In this document: piece by piece, positions 1 through 7,284 of the stretch
Layout of the letters: each line of letters starts with the position of its first letter
Numbering within the stretch: position 1 is the stretch's first letter
Assembly (NCBI GenBank): GCA_028699735.1
Contig: JAQVUB010000026.1
Location: forward strand, 1 to 13,348
Source: Lentisphaeria bacterium
Lineage (GTDB): Bacteria > Verrucomicrobiota > Lentisphaeria > Oligosphaerales > Oligosphaeraceae
DNA: 13,348 nucleotides
Direction of reading: 5' to 3'
Notes under the pieces: model-generated
Told to the model about the DNA's origin: nothing
The model's input: only the letters and a program-made list of their open reading frames with translations
Database searches by the model: none
Made by a program: the position numbers and the translations under genes

Positions 1-15
1 TAGGAGTTTTTTCGT

Positions 16-1086
16 ATGTTCCGGTTTGAAACCCCATGGGCTCTGTTGAGCCTGCTGCTGCCATTGCTGTACTTCGGCTGGCGGCGCTGGCGCAAATGCA
101 GGCGTGCTGCGGTCGGCTTCTCGAGCCTGGCCAATGTGCGACGCACTGCGCATTCCTGGCGTTTGCGTTTTGCCTGGGTGCCGGGTGCGTTGCGCCTGCT
201 GGCCTGGCTGCTTCTAGGACTGGCACTGGCACGTCCGCAGGCTGGTCGTGAGCAGATACACGATGCCAGCCAGGGCATTGCCATACAGATGGTGCTGGAC
301 CGTTCCTCGTCGATGACCCAGGAAATGGAATATGACAACCAGCGCATGAATCGCCTTGAAGCCGTCAAAAAAGTGTTTGCCAGTTTCGTCTTTGGTGACA
401 AGGCCAGACAATTGCCGGGACGTCCCAACGATCTGATTGGCATGATCACCTTTGCCAGGTATCCGGATACCATCTGCCCGCTCACCCTCGGTCATGCGGC
501 ACTGAAACCCTTTCTGGAGGGGATCCAGATGGTCAACCTGCGCAGCGAAGACGGCACCAATATCGGCGACGCCCTCGCACTGGCCGCAGCACGTCTGCAA
601 ACCGCAGAAGAAACACTCGCCCGCCAAACCCGCAAAGAAGCCGGTGCCTACAAAATTAAAAGCAAAATCATCATTTTGCTGACCGATGGTGAAAACAACT
701 GCGGCAAACGCGGCATTGCCGAAGCCGCTGAGCTGGCCAATCAATGGGGCATCAAAGTCTATGCCATCGGAGTCAGCGGCGGCGCCGGCGCCAACGTCAT
801 CAGCACCCTGCTCGGACAATTCCGAGTCGCCGCCAATTCCGCACCCTTTGACACCAGACCCCTGCAGGAACTCGCCGATAAAACCGGCGGACTCTTCCGC
901 ATGGCAAGCGATTCCGAAAGCCTGCTGTCCATCTACCGCGAGATTGACCAGCTTGAACGCAGCGAGGTCGAATCCATCCGCTTCGTCGACTACAAAGAAC
1001 TTTTTCTGCCTTTTGCGGCAGCCGCCCTGACACTGCTTTCACTGCAGCTGCTGCTCTCGGCAACAGTTTTCAGGAGGATTCCATGA
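16..1086 (+). CDS. batA: BatA-like membrane-anchored VWA-domain protein
   Basis: A 356-aa protein with the BatA layout. It has two N-terminal hydrophobic segments (about residues 6-22 and 55-73), a von Willebrand A domain (about 88-315) and a C-terminal membrane segment (about 328-350). The metal-binding MIDAS residues are visible: D95-R-S97-S-S99, T181 in DGTNIGDAL, and D224 in LLTDGENN. The loop between the first two segments is very basic (RRWRKCRR), so by the positive-inside rule the VWA domain should be periplasmic. AGGAG at 2-6 lies 9 bases before the ATG and supports this start. The stop overlaps the next ATG by 4 bases (ATGA), indicating translational coupling. Bat (Bacteroides aerotolerance) proteins are linked to envelope and oxidative-stress fitness, but their biochemistry is poorly known. 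The TAG at 1-3 could be the stop of an upstream bat-operon gene, which cannot be verified here. Confidence 0.92.
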   Translation: MFRFETPWALLSLLLPLLYFGWRRWRKCRRAAVGFSSLANVRRTAHSWRLRFAWVPGALRLLAWLLLGLALARPQAGREQIHDASQGIAIQMVLDRSSSMTQEMEYDNQRMNRLEAVKKVFASFVFGDKARQLPGRPNDLIGMITFARYPDTICPLTLGHAALKPFLEGIQMVNLRSEDGTNIGDALALAAARLQTAEETLARQTRKEAGAYKIKSKIIILLTDGENNCGKRGIAEAAELANQWGIKVYAIGVSGGAGANVISTLLGQFRVAANSAPFDTRPLQELADKTGGLFRMASDSESLLSIYREIDQLERSEVESIRFVDYKELFLPFAAAALTLLSLQLLLSATVFRRIP

Positions 1087-3203
1087 ACGGCACCTGGTAT
1101 CATCTCTCCATTCTGCACGCACTTTGGCTGTTGCCGGTTTTCTGCGCCTTGTTCGCCTATGCCGCCTGGAAACGACGCCTGGCCTTGAAGGCCTTCACCG
1201 GCACAGCACTGCTCGACAAACTGACGGCCACGTACAGCAGCAGGAAACGCCTGTTGAAGCACATCCTCTTTCTGCTGGCCGTATTATTTCTGATTCTGGC
1301 CATGGCCCGCCCTGCCTGGAATCCGGTACCGCAAACCGTACGGCGTGAAGGCCGTGATGTCATCTTCCTGCTCGATGTCTCCCGCAGTATGCTCGCCGAT
1401 GACCTGAAACCTAACCGCCTTGAACGCGCCAAACTGGCCATCGATGACTGCCTCGAAGTCCTCCAGGGCGACCGCGTCGCGCTGGCCGTCTTTGCCGGCA
1501 ATACTGTTGTGCGCTGCCCGCTCACCCAGGATTATGGCTTCTTCCGCATGATGCTTGCCGATGTCTCCACCGACACGGTTTCGCGCGGCGGCACTCTGAT
1601 TGGCGACGCCCTTCGAAAAGTTGCCCGCGACATTTTTGATCAGCAGGAACGCCAGTACAAGGATATCGTGTTGATCACCGACGGCGAAGATCACGAAAGC
1701 TTCCCCCTCGAAGCCGCAAAACGCATTGGAGAAGCCGGCATCCGCCTGATTGCCGTCGGCCTCGGTGACGAAAGCGGCACCCCAATCGTCATCACGGACG
1801 AAAGCGGACGCCGGGATGTCCTGAAATACAAAGGCGAAATCGTGCGCTCACGTCTGGATTCCGACACGCTGCGCACGATGGTCAATGCCACCCCAGGTGG
1901 ACGTTATCTCCCGGTCGCCACAGGAAATATTGAGCTGGACAAAGTCTACCAGAACCTGATTGCCACCGCTGCAAAACGCGAACTCGAATCGCAGACACTG
2001 GAACGCTTCGAAGAAAAATTCCAGATCTTCCTGGCCTTGTGTTTGATCTGCCTGGCCCTCGAAAGTGCGCTCAGCGAGCGAAAATCCCTGCGGAAGCTGG
2101 CCGTTCTGTTGCTGGGAATATGCAGCCTGTCGGAGGCCTCTCAGGCTGGCAAGCTTCTCAAATCAGGCAATCAGGCTTTGTCTGCCGGCAACTATGAGGA
2201 AGCCCTCAGCAAGTATCAGCAGGCCGCCCTTGAAGAGCCGGAGTCTCCTTACCTGTATTTCAATCAGGGGCTGGTTTATTTTCAGCAAGAGGACTACACC
2301 AAAGCAACAGAGCATTTTCAGCAGGCTGCCGACAAGGCAAAAGAAATCAATCCCCCGGATATGGAACTGGGCGCCCGCGCAAAACTGGCCAACGGCAACT
2401 GCTTTTTCAAAGAATGCAAACGACAGCAGGACAGCGATCTGAAGAAAGCGGTTGAGGCCTGCGAGAAAAGCATTGTCAACTATCAGGATGCCCTCCGCAT
2501 GAATCCGAAACTGCCCGCAGCCAAAAAGAATCTGCAGGTTGCCCGGCTGACCTATAAAAAGATCATGAATGACCTGAAGGAGCAGCTCAAGGAGCAGCAA
2601 AAGCAACAGCAGCAGGCCAAAGAACAGGCGGAAAAACTCGAAAAGCTTGAACAGCAGCAGCAGCAGGCCTCCGAACAAAGCGGCAAGGCTGACAAAGACG
2701 GTGATCAAACAGCACAAACTCAGCAGAAATTGCTGGAAGAACAGCAGCAGATCAGCGAAGAGACCCGCAAACTGGCCAAAGAGCGCCCGGAACAGCAGGA
2801 TCCCGTCCGGCAAAAAATGGATGAAGCGGCTGAGCAGCAGAAGCAAGCCGAAGAGGCTCTCGATCAGCAGCAGCTCAAGGAGGCCTCGGAAAAACAGAAG
2901 GAAGCCGCAAAACTGCTGAAAGAAGCCCGCGAACAAATGCAAAATAAACAGCAGCAGCAGGAAAAACAGCAGCAGCAGGAAGCACAGGACAAGCAGGAGC
3001 AAAAACCAGATGATGCTTCAGAAAAGCAGACAAAGCAAGCGCAGGAAACGCCGGAAGATTCCGCTAAGCAGCAGGAAAAAGAGCAGGAAGCGTTTAATTT
3101 AAGTGAAGACGCCAGTGATATCCTCGATGAAGAACGCAAAAATCAGCGGCAGCGACGGCTGCAGCGCCCGGCCGAAACCCGCCCCGTCGACAAAGACTGG
3201 TAA
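1083..3203 (+). CDS. batB: Fused BatB-BatC: VWA domain plus TPR and glutamine-rich arm
   Basis: A 706-aa fusion. Residues 1-330 are BatB-like: membrane segments at about 8-29 and 57-76, a VWA domain with MIDAS residues D98-V-S100-R-S102, T171 and D200 (LITDGED), and a third membrane segment at about 313-328. Residues 335-350 (LRKLAVLLLGICSLSEASQA) resemble a former signal peptide. They are followed by TPR-like helices (about 355-420, with GNYEEALSKYQQA and EDYTKATEHFQQA; more helix at 430-495) as in BatC. From about 496 to the end the protein is a charged, Q/K/E-rich low-complexity, probably coiled-coil tail. AGGAGG at 1072-1077 lies 5 bases before the ATG, which overlaps the batA stop. The loop KRRLALK and SERKSLRK are basic, which predicts that both the VWA and TPR parts face the periplasm. 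BatB-BatC fusions have been described in other bacteria. The split between halves is read by eye. Confidence 0.9.
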   Translation: MNGTWYHLSILHALWLLPVFCALFAYAAWKRRLALKAFTGTALLDKLTATYSSRKRLLKHILFLLAVLFLILAMARPAWNPVPQTVRREGRDVIFLLDVSRSMLADDLKPNRLERAKLAIDDCLEVLQGDRVALAVFAGNTVVRCPLTQDYGFFRMMLADVSTDTVSRGGTLIGDALRKVARDIFDQQERQYKDIVLITDGEDHESFPLEAAKRIGEAGIRLIAVGLGDESGTPIVITDESGRRDVLKYKGEIVRSRLDSDTLRTMVNATPGGRYLPVATGNIELDKVYQNLIATAAKRELESQTLERFEEKFQIFLALCLICLALESALSERKSLRKLAVLLLGICSLSEASQAGKLLKSGNQALSAGNYEEALSKYQQAALEEPESPYLYFNQGLVYFQQEDYTKATEHFQQAADKAKEINPPDMELGARAKLANGNCFFKECKRQQDSDLKKAVEACEKSIVNYQDALRMNPKLPAAKKNLQVARLTYKKIMNDLKEQLKEQQKQQQQAKEQAEKLEKLEQQQQQASEQSGKADKDGDQTAQTQQKLLEEQQQISEETRKLAKERPEQQDPVRQKMDEAAEQQKQAEEALDQQQLKEASEKQKEAAKLLKEAREQMQNKQQQQEKQQQQEAQDKQEQKPDDASEKQTKQAQETPEDSAKQQEKEQEAFNLSEDASDILDEERKNQRQRRLQRPAETRPVDKDW

Positions 3204-3204
3204 T

Positions 3205-3330
3205 TTTTTTTACAACGAAAAACACTGACAACCCGAAAAAAATTCATGGGATAAGCAAAGCAGTCCCGCAGTCAAAGCCACTTCCCATGAAATTTTTTCG
3301 GGTCGCTTCGTGCTTTTCGTTGTAAAAAAA
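3205..3330 (+). repeat. Palindromic element A between batBC and batD
   Basis: It begins just after the batBC stop. The inner stem 3231-3251 (ACCCGAAAAAAATTC...) pairs with 3283-3303, leaving a loop of about 31 bases that contains CGCAGTCAAAGCC. Outer arms TTTACAACGAAAA (from about 3208) and TTTTCGTTGTAAA (to about 3330) also pair, with mismatches. Bases 3283-3323 are identical to 13220-13260 in element D. The right flank AAAAAGAATTTCT is shared with element B. In the mRNA this would form a very stable hairpin that could separate batBC from batD expression, but there is no U-tract arranged as in a standard intrinsic terminator. Confidence 0.9.
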
Positions 3331-3381
3331 GAATTTCTCCTGTTACCCAGGTCAATTTCTGTAGAAGACGCAAAATTTCCT

Positions 3382-5229
3382 ATGAAGAATCCTTTCTTTT
3401 TTCTTTTTTTCTGCCTGCCTCTCGTTCTGGCGTATGCTCAGGAAGTTGAAGTCGGTGTGGAGTCTCAGGACGTCTATCTCAACGAACCCTTTGTCTTTCA
3501 GATACGGGTTTCTGCTGAGGAGGAAGTCACTGCACCTGCAATGCCTCCGTTACCGGGGTTCACGGTCGTTCCTCAGCCGCCGCAACGTCAACACTCCAGT
3601 CAGCTTTCCATCATCAATGGTCGTCGTACCCAAACGACCACCGTCACTACCACGTTCAACTATCTGCTGACGCCGCAGAAACTGGGAACACTGACTATTC
3701 CTTCGGTCAGTGTGAATGTCCTGGGAAGCGTCAAACGCACGCAACCCATTCCGATCAACGTCCGTCAGGCCGAAAAAATAGACGGGATTGCGCTGCAATT
3801 GCAACCCTCAACCCGGGAATGTTATGTTGGCGAACCGGTTATGCTGACCTGGCGCTGGTATATCGACCGGCAAATCTATCAATTCGCCTTTAATCTGCCC
3901 GTGCTCACCCTGCCGGATTTCTCCTTCCCGGAATATCTCCCGGAAATCGATCCGCGGCGGCAGCGTCAGTATCAGCGCATCGCCAATCACCAGAATGCGG
4001 AACTAATCGCAATCCAAAGCAATACCCGCCTGAAAGGCAAAGCGGTCACCGTTTTGACTTTCGAAAAACCCTTTATCCCGTTGAAGCCAGGCACCTGGAG
4101 CCTGCCGGAATCAACCGTTCTCTGCGAAATCGAAGATACGCGCGCTGGACGCGCCCCAAGCCGCAGAAGATCCCCCTTCGACGACTTTGACAGCTTCTTT
4201 GGCGGAAGCCGTACCAGCACCCGGAAAATCAGCGTTTCTGCAGCGCCAGTGACGATCACTGTCAAAGCCCTGCCAACGGAGAATCAACCGGATAATTTCA
4301 GCGGAATCGTAGGGGACTGCAGCATCTCCGCTACAGCGGAACCCCTGGAAGTCAATGTCGGAGATCCAATCATTCTGACCATTACCCTGCGCGGCCCGCG
4401 CTTCCTCGATCACCTCAAACTGCCTCCGCTGGAAACGCTTCCGGGACTAGCCGGCCAGTTCAAAATCTCCAATGAAGAGCCAGGCCAGGTGCAGAACGGC
4501 ACAAAAGTCTTTCAACGCACTCTGAGAGCAAATCACCATGAGATCAGCGAAATCCCGTCGCTGGAAATCCCTTTCTTCAATTCACAGAAAGGCACCTATG
4601 ATTTTGCCCGTTCAGCACCGATCCCGATCAAGGTCGAACAGATTCGACAAGTGACTCTGCAGGATGCGCAGGGTTCTGCTTTGACTGCAAATGACAGCCC
4701 CGTCAGCCGGGAATTGCAGATTTCCGATATTGGCATTGCGTATAATTATGATGCGGCGGCTATCCTTTCCGCACGCAATCATGATCCGCGCCTTTGGCTG
4801 GCTGCTCCAAGCACCCGGAGCCTGCTGATCGTTCCGCCAGGCATCTGGCTTCTCGCTACCTTGGCAAGCGCCTGGTTACGCCGGCGCAATGCCAATCCCG
4901 GCATCTGGGCTGCCCGCAAAGCCGGGAGCCAATGCCGCAAACGCCTGCAAAAGGTCAAGGCAGATTCCCCCGATGCCCTTGATCAGATTTTCGACATCCT
5001 GCAGGATTATCTCACGGCCAGATTCCAGCTTAAGCCCGGTGTGGTCACTTATGCCGATCTGAGCAACCTGCTACAGACAAAAAAAATCACCCTAGATATC
5101 TGCCTGCCCTTCAAAGAGATTTTTGCCGCCTGTGAAGCAAGCCGTTTTGCCGGCGCAAGCAGCCAGTCTGCAAAGGAAGTCCGCACCGCCGCACTGGCTG
5201 CCGTACAAAAACTGGAACGCGTCCTATGA
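3382..5229 (+). CDS. batD: BatD-like membrane protein with large extracytoplasmic region
   Basis: A 615-aa protein when started at ATG 3382. This start gives a clean signal peptide (MKNPFFFLFFCLPLVLAYAQ, cleavage near residue 20). The frame extends upstream to a GTG at 3310, but those 24 codons lie in the arm and flank of palindrome A and are probably not translated. The mature part begins VEVGVESQDVYLNEPFVFQI, typical of BatD (oxygen-tolerance family) beta-sandwich repeats. A transmembrane helix follows at about 481-501 (LLIVPPGIWLLATLASAWLRRR), then a cytoplasmic tail of about 114 residues (502-615). BatD is thought to act with BatA/B in an envelope complex. No good Shine-Dalgarno is visible; TAGAAG at 3362-3367 is weak and distant. 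The preceding hairpin may therefore matter for expression. Confidence 0.9.
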   Translation: MKNPFFFLFFCLPLVLAYAQEVEVGVESQDVYLNEPFVFQIRVSAEEEVTAPAMPPLPGFTVVPQPPQRQHSSQLSIINGRRTQTTTVTTTFNYLLTPQKLGTLTIPSVSVNVLGSVKRTQPIPINVRQAEKIDGIALQLQPSTRECYVGEPVMLTWRWYIDRQIYQFAFNLPVLTLPDFSFPEYLPEIDPRRQRQYQRIANHQNAELIAIQSNTRLKGKAVTVLTFEKPFIPLKPGTWSLPESTVLCEIEDTRAGRAPSRRRSPFDDFDSFFGGSRTSTRKISVSAAPVTITVKALPTENQPDNFSGIVGDCSISATAEPLEVNVGDPIILTITLRGPRFLDHLKLPPLETLPGLAGQFKISNEEPGQVQNGTKVFQRTLRANHHEISEIPSLEIPFFNSQKGTYDFARSAPIPIKVEQIRQVTLQDAQGSALTANDSPVSRELQISDIGIAYNYDAAAILSARNHDPRLWLAAPSTRSLLIVPPGIWLLATLASAWLRRRNANPGIWAARKAGSQCRKRLQKVKADSPDALDQIFDILQDYLTARFQLKPGVVTYADLSNLLQTKKITLDICLPFKEIFAACEASRFAGASSQSAKEVRTAALAAVQKLERVL

Positions 5230-5239
5230 TAACCAAGCT

Positions 5240-5320
5240 TTTTTAACCACGGAATACACGGAAAACACGGAAAATTTAAAGGTGTTTCTCCGTGTTTTCC
5301 GTGTATTCCGTGGTTAAAAA
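5240..5320 (+). repeat. Perfect 32-bp inverted repeat (element B) between batD and batE
   Basis: Bases 5240-5271 are the exact reverse complement of 5289-5320, around a 17-base loop. Each arm consists of near-tandem 9-base steps built on ACACGGAAA/CCACGGAAT. The right flank AAAAAGAATTTCT matches the flank of element A. The batE ATG lies only 19 bases beyond the arm. Read as protein, such arms give strings like TTEYTENTEN and RVFRVFRG, which appear as spurious small proteins in many genomes. Confidence 0.95.
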
Positions 5321-5339
5321 GAATTTCTGGATCTGCCCT

Positions 5340-6143
5340 ATGAAAAGCAAACTCCTACTTCTTCTAACCATACTGGCCTGCTGCCAACTGCATGCGCAGA
5401 TGGCAGCTGATCAGGCCGCCCTGCTCTGCAGCGAAGCCGAAGCGCTCTTTCATGAAGCCAATGAAATCAGCCGCCGCGAACCCGCACGAGCCATCGAACT
5501 CTGCCGTAAAGCAGCAGCACGCTACGAACGCGTACTCCTCGGATCGGATCTGAAAAACAGCAAAATCCACTACAATCTCGGCAATATCTATTTCCGCATG
5601 CAGGATACAGGACGGGCTATCCTCGAATACCGCAGAGCTTTGCAACTCGATCCCAATGATGCGAAATTGCTGCAGAATCTGCAATTTGCCAGAGCCAGCC
5701 GTCAGGATCAGTTCAAGGAACCCGAACAGACCCGCGTCCTCAAAACCCTGTTTTTCTGGCACTATGATTTCCCTTTTTATCTGCGACAGTATGTTTTTCT
5801 GGCTTTTTTCCTGCTGCTCTGGCTCTGTGCCACAGTTTGTATCTGGTATCGGCCCTTGTGGCTGAAGGTGAGCCTGTTTTTTGCGATTATAGTAAGTATA
5901 GGCTTCGGCTCTTCCCTGAGCCTCACCCTGTATCAGCTGCGCAAAGAACGCTTTGGCGTCATCTTGGCGCGCGAAGTCATTGCCCGCAAAGGCGACAGTG
6001 ACAGCTATGCACCCAGTTTCACCGATCCCCTCCATGCCGGCACCGAATTCAAACTCCTGCAACAGCGCCAGGGCTGGGCTGAAATCCAGCTCCCCGACAA
6101 ACAAACCTGCTGGCTCCCCAACCAGGACTTCGAACTGCTCTGA
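5340..6143 (+). CDS. batE: BatE-like protein: signal peptide, TPR, two TM helices, SH3-like domain
   Basis: A 267-aa protein from ATG 5340. An upstream GTG at 5292 would place 16 codons in the arm of repeat B and is rejected. Residues 1-20 are a signal peptide (MKSKLLLLLTILACCQLHAQ). Helical/TPR-like sequence covers about 30-115, with a clear TPR at 75-108 (IHYNLGNIYFRMQDTGRAILEYRRALQLDP). Two membrane helices follow (about 151-170 and 174-198). The C-terminus (about 205-267) looks like a bacterial SH3 domain (GTEFKLLQQRQGWAEIQL...CWLP). This is the usual BatE order and it ends the operon. No Shine-Dalgarno is evident before the ATG, where the repeat flank sits, so translation may depend on reinitiation or an unusual leader. 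Function within the Bat complex is inferred from family and position. Confidence 0.87.
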   Translation: MKSKLLLLLTILACCQLHAQMAADQAALLCSEAEALFHEANEISRREPARAIELCRKAAARYERVLLGSDLKNSKIHYNLGNIYFRMQDTGRAILEYRRALQLDPNDAKLLQNLQFARASRQDQFKEPEQTRVLKTLFFWHYDFPFYLRQYVFLAFFLLLWLCATVCIWYRPLWLKVSLFFAIIVSIGFGSSLSLTLYQLRKERFGVILAREVIARKGDSDSYAPSFTDPLHAGTEFKLLQQRQGWAEIQLPDKQTCWLPNQDFELL

Positions 6144-6148
6144 AAATA

Positions 6149-6205
6149 TTTTTTAAAACAACGAAAAAGCACGAAAAGACTTGGGGTGGACTGGCGTCCA
6201 CAACC
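6149..6205 (+). repeat. Left arm of long-range inverted repeat (composite element C)
   Basis: Bases 6178-6205 are the exact reverse complement of 8029-8056 (28 bases, inner ends GACTTGGGG...CCACAACC). The outer part, with ACAACGAAA and CACGAAAAG, also pairs imperfectly with 8057-8082. The ACAACGAAA outer end is the same as in elements A and D. The arm starts 6 bases after the batE stop. TGGAC and GTCCA within the arm can also form a small local hairpin. Confidence 0.92.
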
Positions 6206-6250
6206 CATAGTTATCAGCCGTCAGCCTGTCCATCAAAGTCTATCGTCCTC

Positions 6251-6318
6251 GTCCATAAGGTCCATAAGGTCAATAGGGTCCATAAGGTCCCTCGTCTATC
6301 GTCCCTCGTCAATCGTCC
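6251..6318 (+). repeat. Short tandem array: 9-bp then 14-bp units
   Basis: Four 9-base units based on GTCCATAAG (6251-6259, 6260-6268, variant GTCAATAGG 6269-6277, 6278-6286) run directly into two 14-base units GTCCCTCGTCTATC and GTCCCTCGTCAATC (6287-6314), then GTCC. All units begin with GTC. The rest of the 6206-6366 gap shows only related GTC-starting fragments (GTCCATC, GTCTATC, GTCCTC) and no gene. Confidence 0.9.
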
Positions 6319-6366
6319 AAAAACCTTCTTCGAAAAACAAGAAGTGGGGCGATAGTAGCACAAAAT

Positions 6367-7278
6367 TTATTCTTGTAGCCCTGGAGGCATCTGCTCTACC
6401 GTGCCATCACTTTCGTAGTAATAAGAATAATCGATTCCCTTAATAAACATTTCACGATCATTGATTTTGCGGGTTAAAGCTTCTTTGAGCATCGTCCTGA
6501 TATCGATACTGTCGATAACGCTTTTGCGCATTGCCTGCAAATACTTGTACTTGTCGATTTTGCTCCAGTCAATGCATTTCTGCAACCTTTTCCGCAGGAT
6601 TAAATCCAGCCAAATACGAGTGGCTCTACCGTTTCCCTCCATAAAGGGATGCGCTACATTCATTTCCACATATTTGTCGGCAATTTCGTCAAAAGTGCCT
6701 TCAGGCATCTGTTCTATCACTGCCAAAGTACTTTTCAAATGGATTGCAGTCGCGAACTGAAATCCGCCCTTGCTGATATTCTTTTGACGGATTTTCCCGG
6801 CAAAATCATATAGTCCCCCAAAAAGATAGGCATGAATTTGTTGCAAGCCCTTGACTGTTCCGACTTCAATACTGTCCAACAGAGAACTGTCAAACAGGGC
6901 ATACGCTTTTTGCTTGCTTTTGCCGTCAATGGTGTCTTCTCCATTGATAAACCATTCAATGAAACGGTTTGCCTTTTTCCCAGGAAACTGTTTGGCCAGT
7001 TCAACTATGCCAGCAGCATCAAGCACATTCGTCTGTCGCTTTTTTCCATCCGGCGCAAGCAGTTTCAACTGGGTAGTGCCACTACCCAGTTGGCTGCCTT
7101 CCCGCTTCAGCTTTGCTTTCAGATACTTCCAGTAGTTGCGGTTTTTCTCATAATCATCCTGATCCATCAGAACACTGATGATATCCAGGGCAGAAAACCA
7201 CCATTGGGAATCCGCCTCATTCCAGATTGCCCGTACTTTCCGGTCATTGAAAAATCGTATGGAAACTTTATTACCGAT
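6367..7278 (-). CDS. fic: Bro-N/Fic fusion protein (probable AMP-transferase), start codon ATC
   Basis: The recognisable protein extends upstream of the first in-frame ATG (7167, 266 aa) to an ATC at 7276-7278, giving 303 aa. The added 37 codons (with VSIRFFNDRKVRAIWNEADS and QWWFSALDI) complete a Bro-N/phage-antirepressor-like N-terminal domain. The Fic domain follows. It has the flap-region sequence YDFAGKIRQKNISKGGFQFA and the catalytic motif HPFMEGNGRATR (H210 to R221 in 303-aa numbering), fully matching HxFx(D/E)GNGRxxR. Fic enzymes usually transfer AMP from ATP to target side chains. The C-terminus has FIKGIDYSYYYES, the position of the class III autoinhibitory motif (S/T)xxxE(G/N), with Ser in place of Gly/Asn. 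A tga closes the frame 5 codons before the ATC, and no ATG/GTG/TTG lies between. It is either translated from ATC or has lost its start. No antitoxin gene is adjacent. Confidence 0.8.
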   Translation of the reverse strand: MGNKVSIRFFNDRKVRAIWNEADSQWWFSALDIISVLMDQDDYEKNRNYWKYLKAKLKREGSQLGSGTTQLKLLAPDGKKRQTNVLDAAGIVELAKQFPGKKANRFIEWFINGEDTIDGKSKQKAYALFDSSLLDSIEVGTVKGLQQIHAYLFGGLYDFAGKIRQKNISKGGFQFATAIHLKSTLAVIEQMPEGTFDEIADKYVEMNVAHPFMEGNGRATRIWLDLILRKRLQKCIDWSKIDKYKYLQAMRKSVIDSIDIRTMLKEALTRKINDREMFIKGIDYSYYYESDGTVEQMPPGLQE

Positions 7279-7284
7279 GTCACG

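Noticed and set aside
2163..3002. 279-aa Leu/Phe-rich open frame on the minus strand
   Set aside because: It is the antisense of the CAG-rich batBC tail; CTG and CTT codons produce an artefactual membrane-like protein.
3310..3381. GTG-started N-terminal extension of batD
   Set aside because: The 24 extra codons lie in the arm and flank of palindrome A and would bury the clear signal peptide that begins at ATG 3382.
5123..5339. Small protein ending in repeat-coded TTEYTENTEN/RVFRVFRG, and the GTG 5292 extension of batE
   Set aside because: Both are translations of the 32-bp inverted repeat B. The real batD end and the batE start with signal peptide explain the region.
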